Translations under genes and position numbers: made by a program
In this document: positions 22,843-34,973 of the stretch, in pieces
Layout: every line of letters starts with the position of its first letter
How positions within the stretch are numbered: position 1 is the stretch's first letter
Origin: Agrocybe praecox
Taxonomy: Eukaryota; Basidiomycota; Agaricomycetes; Agaricales; Agrocybaceae
Direction: 5' to 3'
Length of the DNA stretch: 64,000 nt
Assembly: GCA_964017145.1 (NCBI GenBank)
Contig: OZ024840.1
Span: 4,092,001 to 4,156,000 of the forward strand
Notes under the pieces: generated by a model
Told to the model about the DNA's origin: nothing
Databases searched by the model: none
What the model saw: only the letters and a program-made list of their open reading frames with translations

Positions 22843-24765
22843 CTACAGAATATCGTTTCTGCTGCTTTTTTTGAAGGTAATAGCTCCAGAAGTATTCCAA
22901 TATCCTTCTTGATAAACCTCTCGCATGATCCTGTCGTCGAGAGTTTCTCCGTCATGAGGCGCACCGGCTGCCAAAGCACATGGATGCATGAGCACATCTG
23001 GATAACGCACTAGTGTCCGGAGACCGTCCGGATCAGCGCAGCCTGAGCAGGAGAAAACTACCGAACCATTCTCCAATAAGCGCCGTCTCTCGTCGGGCGT
23101 TTTGAGTTTTTGAGTAGAAAGGACATCAGGACCTCTGATGATATCGACAAGTCGTAAATCCATTTCTTCTCTCCAGTTAGCAATTATTTGAGGCAATAAA
23201 GGAACGACATCCTTTAAATGTTTCTGGCAGAACCGTGAATTATACCGGCCATAGATGCCCTGGTCAAGTCCGTCCTTCACAGAAGGTATACGAGACAAGT
23301 CACAGATATTTGGATACACTGAGTAGGTCGGGTTTTTTGCGATGAATGCTTGAAAGACTTTACGCAGGACGGAGAGCCGTAGTACACGGTCTTTGTATCC
23401 TCTGTCTCCACGTAACAATCGGGCTTTTTTATATTTTTTCATGAATGTCTCCAAGTAGTTGGTCAATCTTTTCAGCACTAGGATCGTAATAAGAATCCAG
23501 AACTACGAAGGAATAGATTTGCGACATACCTGGCTCGGTTATTTCCCCTTGGCAGGCTCTGACTACCCGGGCCGAATCTTCAGGCCTCTGTGGCACTGAT
23601 TCGTGGTCGTTCATTCTTGCGAGCTCTTCTCCCCATCCGAGTTCCTCTATGTACTTGACGACCCTGAAAGTTAACAATTGTATTTTCAATGTTGAACGAG
23701 TGAGTTAGAAGAAATGACTTACAGTGCCTTCCTTTCCTTCATAACTTCAGCATTTCGCTTCGCCAGCCAGAATTCATACACTCTTTCCTTCTACATTGTA
23801 TTTATTTAATTTCCATTTGTCACTATTCACGAATCGGCGAAAGGAACTCACCTTTATTTTAGACTGCCACATTTGTATTTCTCTTGCTATTATCCAGTGC
23901 TTACTTTCCTGCTTGTTTTCTAATGCCAATATTTCGTAATGTTTTTCGTGCCACGCCTTGAAGAACCCAATATCACACCACAATTTATACGCTGAGTTGT
24001 AAATTATAGTCAGGTTCGGATAGATATTTCTGGGAGTAAATGCCATGTACATACGTCTGCCATAATGATCCGGCTCTGACGCCACTTGAAGTCGAGGAGT
24101 ATACCTAGAAAATTCCCAAGGATATGGCAATCTCATACCATATGAAATGGAATCCAGGGTGCACCATCTGTCACCTTTCATGTCCGTAACGCAACGTTTG
24201 CAAGCTCTTGTACGCGCGGAGACTTGTGTGTACATGTCTTTAGATTTGCGGCTACAGAGCTATTGCATGTATCTGATATATTAGTTGTCTAGGCAGGAAG
24301 GCAAAGAAGCAAAAGTTCACCTGACATGCATTTCCGAGCATAAGGTCGATGTATTGGGGTTCATTCAAATCGGCGAGACATGGAGGTAAGTCGGAATCCG
24401 AGATGCAGTTTCGCCATATTCCCAATGACATAGACTTGTTCATGAGGAATTTTCGAAGTTCCTTGGTGTTGCGAGACAGATTGAGAAGATCAAGTGGATC
24501 CAATCGTGAAAATATCTATATGTATTGCTTTAATTTAATCCGTCAGTATGATCAAAGCAAAATCAAGACGCACTTCGAACAAAACGTCGTAGGGCATCTC
24601 CAAGAGTCCGCCAACATGGTTCTTGACTAAAGAAAAATGTTCCCCAGGAAGAGGGTCATCCTTTCTAGTTCTTCTTCGTTTATTTTGCGTTGAAGGGGAA
24701 GGCAAAACCGGATCACCATCTCCAGGACCTTTGTTTCTTTGAGGCTGAGCATTCTGTTGTGACAT
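22843..24765 (-). CDS. F-box protein (shorter paralogue of the gene at 34974)
   Basis: Model: complement(join(22843..23477,23530..23663,23723..23790,23852..24259,24321..24515,24574..24765)), 543 aa, phases consistent. A basic disordered N-terminus (NKRRRTRKDD) precedes the F-box, which spans intron 1: MPYDVLFEIFSRLDPLDLLNLSR. A CxxC pair (CKRC) follows, then a helical, charged region. F-box proteins link targets to SCF ubiquitin ligases through Skp1; that role is inferred. Compared with the paralogue at 34974-37636 it ends at GYWNTSGAITF plus a few residues and lacks about 170 C-terminal residues that contain further CxxC motifs, so it may be truncated or have missed downstream exons. The ATG at 24765 was preferred because a leader from the more upstream ATG is not conserved. 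Confidence 0.8.
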
Positions 24766-25203
24766 TCTTGAATTACGACGTGTAGCCTCGTGCCAACTTG
24801 GCGTATCCGAGTCGCGCTCACTTCCAAGCGGAAAATCGAGATGATCAATGAGAGACAAGAGCTTTTGTGCCCTGGACGGATCAATTCTCAAGCTTCGGTA
24901 TACTTGAAAGTCTATAGAGGTAACGTGAAGGCAGTGTTGAGGTACGTATACATAACATAAAGACCTATGGGAATCCTTTGGTACTACCAAGTTCGATGAT
25001 CCCAGGGAGAATGCCGAGAATGCCGAGGGTCACTAGAGTAGAGGACTGCCGAACGCGACGCATCTTCCCTCTTCCTCTTCCGCATCCATTCTTTTGGATT
25101 TCTACAGAGTTCTTTACTGGCACCCTGGACGGCAACCTATGTTTTTTATTTGTGCGGAAAATTGTACTATGACATGAGCCTTAAGTAAAACCGACAGCGA
25201 AAC

Positions 25204-26539
25204 ATGTACAGAGTCTTTCTCGGCGCACCAACTGCTTCAGAAATCACGAACGACACAAGCTCGTATTCATGGCGTACTTTATCATCATCAAAGCCACAAG
25301 AACTTGAAACAGTATCGAAGCCTTTTCCTTTGTCGAGGGCGACAGCTTCATCAAAGTCTTTGCGCTCTTTGCGACCTACACAGTCATTCGCGTTTCCGCC
25401 ACGCGCGACGTTGGAAGCTGCTAGCCGGAGAATTTCTTTGATATACCAGGATATCGTCTTTAATGAATCTCTGGAGGAGGAAGATCCAGCTACAGAAGAA
25501 AAGGGAGGAGAAAGAGAAGAGCCTGGAAATGTTACCGGACACGATGTTTCCGTGTTTCGTGCGGGTAGGACCTTTTTTTCATCCAACATGTCGATTCACG
25601 TTGACCTTTTTCAAAGGAGAACAAACGACCTTGATCTCCTGGCCACCAACTGAGGTCCACGGAGTCTCGGTTTTTCGCAACGTTGGTGAGGCTTTCAATC
25701 CTCAAAACCAATCGATGCAAGCTGAACCTTGTTAATACAGCCGAACAGACTACAATGATTTCTTGGCCACCAAGCAGACCAATCGAAGAACAGTCCTCAG
25801 TCGTCGACAGCTTTGTAGGGCCGTCATTCTTAATTGACGACTCTTCCAGAGCCTTTCTTGATGATTCACAACCACCACCACTAACCGCCGACTCGAAGTT
25901 TTTTGAGACTCAAAATCCTGAATCTCAATCATTCGGAAATTACTCCGACGCGTCGTCCATCGCGCGTTTTCCATCTTTTCACTTCAATTTACACGCTCTT
26001 ACTTCCTTGACGCGTCTTTCTAATACCGGGTTCAAAGGATCGAAAAAGGTCAACGCGCTTCTGGCCGTGTTGGAAGTTGACGGACCGGATACGATACGCA
26101 TAAAGAAAGGCGCAGATGCAGGGAACCAAGTTTCGATCTTCAAGATGGTGCTAAGCGATGATGAGGGAACAGTGTGTAAGCTCACTGCGTGGCGGGAAAT
26201 TGCCGATGAATGGGGCGGTAATGGGAAGGGAGAGGCTGCTAAAAGAGGTGATATTGTTCATATCGAGAGTATGTTTAGAGTCATCAAAAATCCCTCGCCA
26301 TTCTTCCTGACTCCATTCTAGATATCACGGTAGCTTGCGATCCAAATGCGGCGATGACCTTGACTGCCTCCCCATATCTTAAATCCCAGCTCATCATTTG
26401 TTATCGGACGATGCCCTACGCGCACGAAGATGGACGATTACGTCCTGATTTACGTTTAGGAATAAGCGAACCGAGCGTTAGGAAAGTTGCTTCTATGGTC
26501 TCTTGGTTTGAAGAAATGGCAGGACTAGCTCCAGGATAA
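25204..26539 (+). CDS. OB-fold-like protein with internal exon duplication
   Basis: Model: join(25204..25564,25617..25685,25741..26268,26322..26539), 391 aa. The N-terminal half is Ser-rich and disordered. Two adjacent copies of a short motif, VSVFR followed by EQTTxISWPP, are each interrupted by an intron at the same place (see repeat entry). The C-terminal half from about residue 250 (SLTRLSNTGFKG, VNALLAVLEVDGPDTIRIKKG, CKLTAWREIADEW, GDIVHIE, ICYRTMPY) looks like an OB-fold nucleic-acid-binding domain such as those of RPA-, MEIOB- or SHLD2-like proteins. This is pattern-based and not certain; the exact family is not recognised. The gene is divergent from the F-box gene, 438 bp between start codons. 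Confidence 0.7.
25540..25790 (+). repeat. Tandem exon-intron duplication, two units of about 122 bp
   Basis: Unit 1 (about 25540-25661) and unit 2 (about 25662-25790) each contain, in order, codons for HxVSVFR, a donor GT, a 52-55-bp intron, an acceptor AG and codons for EQTTxISWPP. The shared DNA includes tctcctggccaccaa in unit 1 against tttcttggccaccaa in unit 2. Both introns are phase 1, so the duplication added a symmetric 69-nt exon without a frameshift. Confidence 0.8.
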
Positions 26540-27376
26540 TGTGATTAGCGCCATTGTGTATTCTAACGTCACTTTCAATCTTCTCCTGCCTTTTTGTCAA
26601 ACAGCCTATCCTGAGTACAGCAACATGCTAATCGCTCACACCGTCTTATTTTTACCCTTGCTTATCGTTGGACACAAGATTAATTCAGCAGTTCCCAGCT
26701 TATTTTACATCTGGCTTTGCATCTACTTCATTTAAGCGCTCAAATATAGAGACGCCATATGATCAAACAGAATCTAATGCTGTCTTCTATTAGGGTATGT
26801 CCTGGTATCTTTTCCCAATCCCTCGGGAACACCTTTGGGCTTCCACCACAGCCTCGACTTGTATCGCAGACCTCGTGACTCCGGGAGAAAGGTAACTGAT
26901 GGTTTACCTGCTCACCGACTAGAATTCACTCGCGAATCGGTAACGCGGTAAGCGTACCGTACATCTTCCAAAATAGTCCACACAGTTCGCGAATGTTCAA
27001 CCGAAACGATCAAGTGTAGGATGAGTAACCCATACCTCAAGTTGACCGCAAGCTGTCTACGGCGGTGAATGTAATGTACGTATTACAAGGGTCTTTACTC
27101 ATCCCGTCAACTCAAGGCTCATCTGACAGATGCTTCGGTCGGAGAAATCATGATTGATTTTCCAAGAGGTTCTGTCGGTCATTATATTACATGGTGGGCC
27201 GATGACGACATCATCACCCCTATTTCTGTGATTTGCACGTGATTTGCGTGACCTCCGCTCACCAATCCAAAAATGATAAAGCTCTATAAAAACTGAACCT
27301 TGGTCCAACAAGCTGCCCACAGCAAATTCGCCTTTCCCATCAACCCGCACAACCCACTCTCCCCACACAAGCAAAT
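26540..27376. promoter_or_regulatory. Intergenic region upstream of thioredoxin
   Basis: About 840 bp without a supported gene. The last 80 bp before the thioredoxin ATG are CA/CT-rich, as in many basidiomycete promoters (for example caacccgcacaaccc). A ctataaaa box lies about 90 bp before the ATG (about 27283) and could serve as a TATA element. Confidence 0.4.
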
Positions 27377-27894
27377 ATGGTCGTCAAAGCTATCAACTCC
27401 ATCGAGGAATTCAGGACCCTCGTAAGTTGGTGCGAGTTTGGGGCTTCTTTGGATTATTATCTTATTGCTTCCATGGTGAACAGATCAACGGCGAAAAGCC
27501 CGTTATGATTGACTTCTGGGCAACCTGGTGCGGTCCCTGCAAGGCTATCTCTCCTATCTTCGAGAGGCTGTCACATGAGCACGAAGACAAAGCCGACTTT
27601 TACAAAGTCGACGTTGACGAGCAAGAAGCCATCTCACAAGAGGTCGGAATCAGGGCTGTACGTTGTTTATACCTTTTTTCCATTGCAAGTTAATTGATCC
27701 ACGACAAATAGATGCCCACCTTCTTGCTTTTCCACAAGGGCGAGAAAGCCGGCGACGTTGTTGGTGCTCGTCCCGAAGAACTCCAGGTACGCATATATGC
27801 CGTTTCCGACAACGATTTTGAGTTGCTCATGAGACCTTTTCCCTCTTTCTTACAGAAACTCGTCACTGTGAAAGCTGCTTCCCTCACTGCATAA
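27377..27894 (+). CDS. Thioredoxin
   Basis: Small disulfide reductase, 110 aa: join(27377..27421,27484..27657,27712..27786,27856..27894). Conserved features: DFWATWCGPCK active site (both catalytic cysteines present), the buried Asp of VMIDFW, the cis-proline in MPTFLLFHKGEK, and GARPEEL at the end of the fold. No N-terminal targeting extension, so it is probably cytosolic or nuclear; it is normally kept reduced by thioredoxin reductase with NADPH. All introns are 54-69 bp with canonical ends. The length is typical for fungal cytosolic Trx. Confidence 0.96.
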
Positions 27895-30139
27895 ATTGTC
27901 GCGGAATACGGAATGCAAACCGAATTGTACCTTGTACTTGTTTATGTGATCTTTAGTATTGTTATATGATATATGTTTGATCATCAAGCGTCAATTCATC
28001 TTCAAGGATTTTCAGGTCCGCTCTACGTGTCGAGCAAGTCAATTGTTCATCGGGTCAGATTCCAGAATATGTCAAACGACCTTGGCCGCTGATTCTTTAA
28101 GTGCTACGGATACCGACGATGACTATTGGGCATTTTTCTCAGCATTGAGTTTCTTTCTCTTAGACCACAAGGCAAACGCCGGTTCACAGCAAATTTCCTA
28201 AGACGTGAAAGGATGTTGAACTCGTCGTTATGCCGAAGCGGAGCGAGGCCTAAACTTGCATGCTTTATGAATGATCGCCGTTGAAACTTTGCTTTTTTTT
28301 GTTTTTTTTTTGCTATATGTAGCCTATAAGCACTAGACTACTTAAGTAGAAATGGAGATGTCGTAGGCCTTTGCTGTTTATATGATGATTACCTTCAATT
28401 TGCGACATGGGGAATAAACATGTCAGCAGAAGACGCGTTGGTACCTTTTTGTCAGGCGAACAGAAACCAGCGCCAGCTCAATCATACCAGCAATTTTTAC
28501 TGAAATCTTTATCGCAAGTTTGAAAGTCCAAATCTGTTTTATCTGCGAATACGAATCTATGACATGCGCTTGCCTTGCGCTTGTCGTAATATTCCTAGTG
28601 GTTACTTCACAGAGTACGTTTGGGGGTGTCGGATCTAATATTTATCGACGTCGGACGACATTGTCGGTGACCTTGGCAGCAACTCTGGGCTGGAGAATAG
28701 ATCTCCCCTCCTGCACTCGAAACAAACCTTTGGCCCGAACCTCCACCATGTCTGGAGATTGGAGTCGATCTAATCTAATCCATGGAATTGTCTTATCTTA
28801 TCACCTGATCTCAGACCCCACCATTCCATAAAAAGGAAACAACAAGGACGCAATTCGGAACAACAATATGATAGTTATGGTGTCATAGACCCAAGACTGG
28901 ACGGGTATACATGGTTCTGCCCAATAGGCGCCTCCGAGTCCCACTCCTCAGATGGCGCTTGTTGAGCCCGTAATGACATACAGACGTTTGTCAGTGCAAT
29001 AGTCACACTGCGGAATACACATTGCAAGGGGACTCGTCATGGACTGCCTGGAAAATCAGGCCAAGTAAAGTAGGGAGGACGCAGCAGTTGCTGCGTCATC
29101 CCGAGTCCATAACTTGCTTATTATGTTCGCTGGTCACTGAGGAGGTACCACCAATAAAAGAGCTCGATGAAGCATGTTCCAGATACCATTTCAACTCCTC
29201 CAACGTGAACCCATTTCCCAATAGTCTTCCAGCCCAAAGCCTTGATATCAATTATTGACCTACGAAGGCTGTGAAGATAACGAACGTTTGAAGTGCGAAA
29301 TTCATCCCAGCCATCCTCCGACATTGATCAGACCTGCAGGCCAATAAATTACTCTTCTCATAAATCGCCAAACTAAAGGAAAGGTCTCGCACATTGCTTA
29401 TCTCGAGGGATTCGAGTCACTATAGCCACCTAATCATATCAGAATAGTAATCGTGCGTGCGTGTGCGAGCTGCGTGCTTGGGCTTATCATTTGGTATCCC
29501 GCAACAGTTGACCAAACTCGCGCTACTCCGTCCGCCCCTATCCGTATCCGACGAATCCGCGTACATCTCTTTTGGTGCAGCCACCTAGCTCTCCATACCA
29601 TACTTAACGCCATTGCCTTGTCGCGTCTCAAACTCCCCGCCTCTAACACCAACCCTGTTGTTTACCCGGTCATTCGCCAGTTTATCTCCTTCAACATTTC
29701 CCAGACAACCTGCCCAATCCCCAGTTCGCGTTAGCTCCTTGTTAAAGTAGTAGCTGTACGTCTCTCTTGGTAACTCACCACTGATAACGCGCCAGAGTCA
29801 CAGATTAGACTGACGGCTTTACGATATAGCGCAGTTCTATTCGCGTTTTCCCCGCTCCCTCCTCCTTGTCACCAACCATCTTTCTTCCAGGTCCAAATCA
29901 AAGTCGCTCAAACTTCAAAGTTTTCCGAATTCCGAAAGTCAGGTTCTACCAACGTTCGCCCGTCTGTCTTCGCCCCTGATTCCGAAACCAGATTAGGATC
30001 ATTGATTGTTCGGCTTCTCTTGACTCATCCCTACTTGCGTTGAATATCGTCATAACCGGTTTTACCCAATTACTCAATAGTAGCAGTTGCTTTCGTTTCT
30101 CCCCTTCAACAACTACCACCACCACCACCACCCATAGAT
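27895..30139. other. Long intergenic region, no gene found
   Basis: About 2.2 kb. The frames present are short, overlapping and without domain signal. From about 29450 the plus strand becomes C/T-rich with few purine runs, ending in a (cca/acc)n tract just before the ATG at 30140, which fits a long 5' leader or core promoter of the next gene. Confidence 0.5.
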
Positions 30140-31168
30140 ATGAAGATCATCTCCTATACCAACCTCAACCGTAACCTCAACCGCGCTGCGGCCGCCAACA
30201 CCACTGCTGCTGCTGGCAGGAGCCCTAGCAAAGCTTGCACCCCTTTCAAGCCCCTTCGTATTTCGCAGATGCAGCTCAACTTCAAGCCCAACGTTGTCGC
30301 CAACGCTGATGCCAGCATGAGCGTCAATGCCGCTGATAACGCAGCTGTTGCTCCTTTGTCTCCTGCGACTCCAACGGCCCCTGTAGAAGGGGCACCGGTC
30401 ACTAGCAGCCGGGGAAGCAAGGAGAATAAGGGGGTCGAAGATGCCGTTATGAAAGATACCAAAGACGCCGAGAGGGACGGGCTGGGTTTGAGCTTGAAGG
30501 ATGTGCGTGCCTTTGAGCATGAAAGGCAAAGGACGAAGCGGGCTGAAGAGAGGGCTTCGAGGAGAAGTAAGAAGGGGAATGGAGGGTTCAGTAGGAAAGC
30601 CGACGAAGGGAAGGTCAAGGTCAATTCGAGGGGAAGGAGTACAGAGGATGTTGATACCGAGTACGTCGTCGGTGGGGTCATTCCGAATAATGGCGCGGTG
30701 GCCTCGAAGAAGCTGAAGAACGACGTCCCCCCTGTCCTTCCTTCTGTGAGGATAGAGCCTAAGCCGGTGGAAATCTCCCTGTCCGAGCTGGTGTTCTTCC
30801 AGGCGAAAGCGCGGTCCGACTCTCGCGAGCGCAAGGCGCGAGTACAGTCCAGCAAGGCCATCTTGGGCCTTGGGCCAGGTCTAGGGCTCGGAGAAGAAGG
30901 CTTCGAGTGGGTACCTGCGGTGCGGTCGGTCATTGCGCTTGATGAGGTCGACTTCAAGTTGGGAACGGGGACGGTGGCGAAGAATAACGCCCTCGGAGCG
31001 AGGGATATGGACGTCGACGAGCCCTGGGAATGTGTCAGTGTTGATGGGGACGTGGAAACGTTCTCGAGCTCGACTTCGAACGCTGGCGACAGGGAGAGGG
31101 AGTTCAGCTATGCCGACATCGTCCTTGGAAAAGCTGGCCCTGCGATGGAGGTTCAAGTTACCAAATAA
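30140..31168 (+). CDS. Hypothetical, largely disordered basic protein
   Basis: Single exon, 342 aa, starting MKIISYTNLNRNLNR. The composition is Ala/Ser/Lys-rich with a charged helical stretch (FEHERQRTKRAEERASRRSKK) near residue 130, a hydrophobic patch ISLSELVFFQAKA near 215, and a short acidic/aromatic motif DEPWECVSV near 300. No known domain is recognised. The GC-rich, evenly used codons and the absence of introns contrast with its neighbours, but the frame is long and starts in a normal leader context. A long antisense frame overlaps it and is treated as a shadow. Possibly a basidiomycete-specific regulatory protein; function unknown. Confidence 0.72.
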   Translation: MKIISYTNLNRNLNRAAAANTTAAAGRSPSKACTPFKPLRISQMQLNFKPNVVANADASMSVNAADNAAVAPLSPATPTAPVEGAPVTSSRGSKENKGVEDAVMKDTKDAERDGLGLSLKDVRAFEHERQRTKRAEERASRRSKKGNGGFSRKADEGKVKVNSRGRSTEDVDTEYVVGGVIPNNGAVASKKLKNDVPPVLPSVRIEPKPVEISLSELVFFQAKARSDSRERKARVQSSKAILGLGPGLGLGEEGFEWVPAVRSVIALDEVDFKLGTGTVAKNNALGARDMDVDEPWECVSVDGDVETFSSSTSNAGDREREFSYADIVLGKAGPAMEVQVTK

Positions 31169-32657
31169 TTTCCTCCCCAAGACTATTCTTGATTCTTGAA
31201 GACGGTCGTTCGATAGTTTCGACCCTACTATTCCAAAGACTTTGGTATGCGTTTTCTTCCCCAAGTCCCTCTTTTCCAAATGAATTTTGGAACTTTTTTA
31301 GATTGTAACTTCATATCTTTTTTATATTCAGCTCGGGTGGATAACAAATTCACAAGGTCAACCAAGAGACTTACCACACTCGTTTCGTTTTTAATGTTAT
31401 CCACCATTTTTACTTTATCATATTTGTACCAATAGGTTGGTTCTGTTGAATACTTCGTCTTGCGCTTCACTTTAGCTTTTTCGGCGGCGGGGTGTTTTAA
31501 ACTTCATGTTGCATGGATGTATGTACTAATTATGACGTTTATGAGTGTAAGGATAGATGGAATGTGTAGTTGGATGTATTTACCCAGGAAATTTATGTTT
31601 GTTTAATGTGTATCTTGAGGCATTGGGAGTCTGAACGAGGATTGAGATGAGATTTGATAGAGGAATTTTTTTTCTCGTGTGATACTTGGCGTCAGTGGGA
31701 TGGTAATCACGCGGGGTCTTTCCCACCATGCATAGCTATCCCCGAAAACGTCGAAAAGGAACGAAAAGAAAGAGAATGTACAGAGAATTTGGGTGACAAT
31801 AGCTCGTGCATCTCGTTGTATTTCCTATGTCGGAAAATAACTCACATTGTTTAGGTAGAATTCCACAGACTTTCAGCTCACAGCTTAACTCTTATTCAAA
31901 CTTGTCAGACTCAGCTTGTTTGCTGTGATTTTGGAACCTTCTTGAGGGAGAAAAAAAGAGACCGCCTTGTTATTATTAGGTTCTTGTTGCGCTACGAGGC
32001 GCTACATCGTACATGCGTACGATATATATTATATGCATTATGCGGGGTGTTGTAAAATGCTGTCCAAAGAGACGTCACAGCTGCTTTTCGGACTTTGCCA
32101 GGAAGATAACATGACAATGATGAATCGATGACATGTTGGAAAACCGCCGTCTTTAGACGAGCGTTGTACGAGCGTAAAACACTCAGAGAACAAAGGACGG
32201 AAAGAACTGGACCAATACGCGTCGTGTTTCCTACAGGACAAGAAAGGTCAGAAAGATCTGAAGGGGCGACATCATGATACCTATGGGTGTCATCAAACAT
32301 GCGCAAACAGGATGTGAGGAGCCTTAGACATGTGCGGGTACCTTGGCCCTTATTATTTGACCCACGCGGGGCCAGCAAAATAATTATATTCTTCCTCCAC
32401 TCCCTCTATGCATCATGGGAGGTCATGGGCAGTATCCATTATAGAACAACACTGCCTATAACTCCGCTGTGAATGGCGCCACTTTTATTGTCGGAAACTC
32501 GTCATCAACCCATTTTTAACGTTTATTCAATTTTGGAGCCCGTCAACGAGCAAAGTCGGACGACTTTTCTAACGACTTGCACGCCCAGAAAACTTGACGA
32601 TAACCTTATACCCTTTGCCTACTATAGCCTAATATCTGGAAAATCAATCCGCGCAAG
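31169..32657. other. Intergenic region, no gene found
   Basis: About 1.5 kb. AT-rich 3' flank of the disordered-protein gene followed by the promoter side of the next GRAM gene. Frames on the minus strand at 31992-32378 have no domain content. No RNA gene was recognised. Confidence 0.5.
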
Positions 32658-34381
32658 ATGTCTAGTTCAAAAGCGGAAAGTAGCATCCGCCACCGACAAT
32701 CAAAAAGCATATCGCGCGATGACGATAATGCGGGATACGATTCTGGCATCGGCGAGGACAGCAATTCAGACGACAGCAATAACGATAGCGGCTCCGATAC
32801 TGGCAGCACTAATGACGAGAACAGGACGATCACAGGGTTCGCGGTGGCGAGTAGCAGGCGCAATGCGGAATTTCATCAACTGTTCCCCAGTGTGCCAGAA
32901 GACGATTATTTGATTGAAGGTACATACGCTTAGCCTTTTTGATGCATCCTCGGCTGACGGTATGAATGTAGATTACGGGTGTGCGCTTCAAAGAGAAATT
33001 CTTCTACAAGGGCGATTATACCTGTCGGAGAACCATATATCATTCCAAGCGAATATCTTTGGATGGATCACCCAATTGTCTATCCCGCTAGAAGAAATCA
33101 CCACAGTAGAAAAGAAACTCACGGCCTTTGTCATACCTAATGCCATCCAAATTACGACCCGCAAGACGAAATACACATTCGCATCGTTCCTTTCTCGAGA
33201 TTCAAGCTATCAATTTATTTATAACATTTGGAGACTACAGCGGCCGGATGACGAGGAGATCACAACAAACGGAAATGGTGTTGTAGACGCAACCGGGGCA
33301 GGGGCAGGGCTGGTCGATGCTGTCGCGGGCTTGCCTGCGAAGAAGGCAACACAATGTACGTGTGGCAAGGAGAGCAAGCATTATCCGGAAATTGCGATGG
33401 ACATAATGGTCCCTGGTACACCGGAGAAAATTCAGAACCTAATATTTGCCAGTGAATTCATTAAGGATTTCATGGTAAACAATCAGAAACTGTTCGGTGC
33501 GTGCTTTTTTCCTCTTGTTATATGTTCACTTCTCATCCTCTTTGTAGAGATAGAAATGAGCGACTGGGCACCTGTAACACCTTTGGCAACTCGAAACTAC
33601 TCCTTTATTAAGCCCTTAACGGGCTCCTTTGGCCCTAAGCAAACAAAATGCGAATTGAACGACGAGGTTCTATTTTGCGACTTTGATCAATACGTGTCGA
33701 CTATGACGACGACGCAGACACCGAACGTACCGAGCGGAGGCGTATTCTCGGTCAAGACTCGGACATGTATCACTTGGGCAAGTGCGATTAGCTCGCGGGT
33801 GGTTGTTACGACGCAGGTGGAGTGGACAGGCAGAAGTTTTGTGAAAGGTCAGTCTTTCTTGATGTGTACCGGGATGTTTGGGCTAATGCATTCTTGAATT
33901 AGGGATCATTGAACGCTCTGCCATTGATGGACAGAAAGTGTACCATGCCGAACTGGAGAGATGCATGAGGGCATACATACGGGACCACAAGACCGATTTC
34001 TTGCCCGAAGGTCTGGACCCAGCCGTTGTGGATGACGTTGTTCCGGAAAGCACAGAAAACACAACTAGAACCGATCCAGGATCAGGCTCTCAGGACGCTA
34101 CTCCTGAAACGAGTAAGAGTCTACTGAGAAGTAGGATTAGGACGGACAGAGTGTTCGAGGCAGTACGCCGTATTTGGAGCCGGAGGTCGAGCACGACTCT
34201 ACTTTGGGCCGTTATTGCTATCCTGGTTCTGAGTAATCTGTGGACACTGCGCTGGGCTGGATCCATGGAGGACGAAGCACACAGGAAATCAGAGATGCGG
34301 AGGATGGAGATGCAAGATAGGTGGCTGCGGATGCATCATGTAGAGTGTTGTCCGAATTCTGTATTTGACAAGCCATCATAA
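32658..34381 (+). CDS. GRAM-VASt membrane protein, short paralogue (Lam/Ysp2-like)
   Basis: Model: join(32658..32919,32972..33496,33548..33847,33903..34381), 521 aa. The N-terminus is only about 65 acidic residues against about 550 in the paralogue at 18061. GRAM lead-in RRNAEFHQLFPSVP, then DYGCALQREIL, IFGWITQ, VIPNAIQITT and FASFLSRD. The VASt domain starts CTCGKESKHY near residue 223, with MSDWAPV, KQTKCELNDEV and RTCITWASA. A hydrophobic segment LLWAVIAILVLSNLW lies near 460-480. The last dozen residues diverge and stop early, so the C-terminal coiled tail of the paralogue is missing. The intron inside GRAM found in both other family members (after GW[IV]T[DN]) is absent here, suggesting intron loss. 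Predicted ER-anchored sterol or lipid transfer at membrane contacts. Confidence 0.88.
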
Positions 34382-34973
34382 TGCAGGTTCGTTTTTGCCC
34401 GAGCTGACCATTTTTGGAAGTAAAGGTCTAATCCGGTGATTGTCTGCGCTGATTCTTCGTCGAGGCAGAGCTACAAATTACCATCTTTGGCTGGTATTAC
34501 CCTTTGCACAGAATCAGATACTTGGAATACGATTCCTACTACCGCCCTGCGCTTGACACAAGGCCTCCCGTGGAGAAGCCGAACTGTGCCGATTGGAATG
34601 CGCGTCGCACAACAAAAGAACAAGGTCGCCATCTTCGACGCGAACTAGCAACTTTGCTTCTCTTTCATCTTCTTTTATCTTCCATGACAGACACTTCCTC
34701 TTATCTTTCCTCTGCTTATTCTCTACGTGACAATATGGATCTTGCGAGTTTTGTTCATAAGGCGCCTATTCTCATAGACAATAAAATTTGAAATCATGAC
34801 TCGAATTGGGGCGTGGTGTGCACACATACGAACATGTGTTGTATTCTCCATCTTGTTTGCCCACATTCGGGTGTTATTACAACGTTTTCGGCCGCGCGGC
34901 TCACTTGCTGGAGTATAAAGAGTCGTCGGGGACGTCGCCCACGTACCGCAGAACACCTTACACGCGTTTTAAT

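Noticed and set aside
30154..30957. 267-codon minus-strand frame
   Set aside because: Antisense shadow of the intronless gene at 30140; its Ser/Pro/Leu-rich composition comes from the complementary Lys/Glu/Ala codons.
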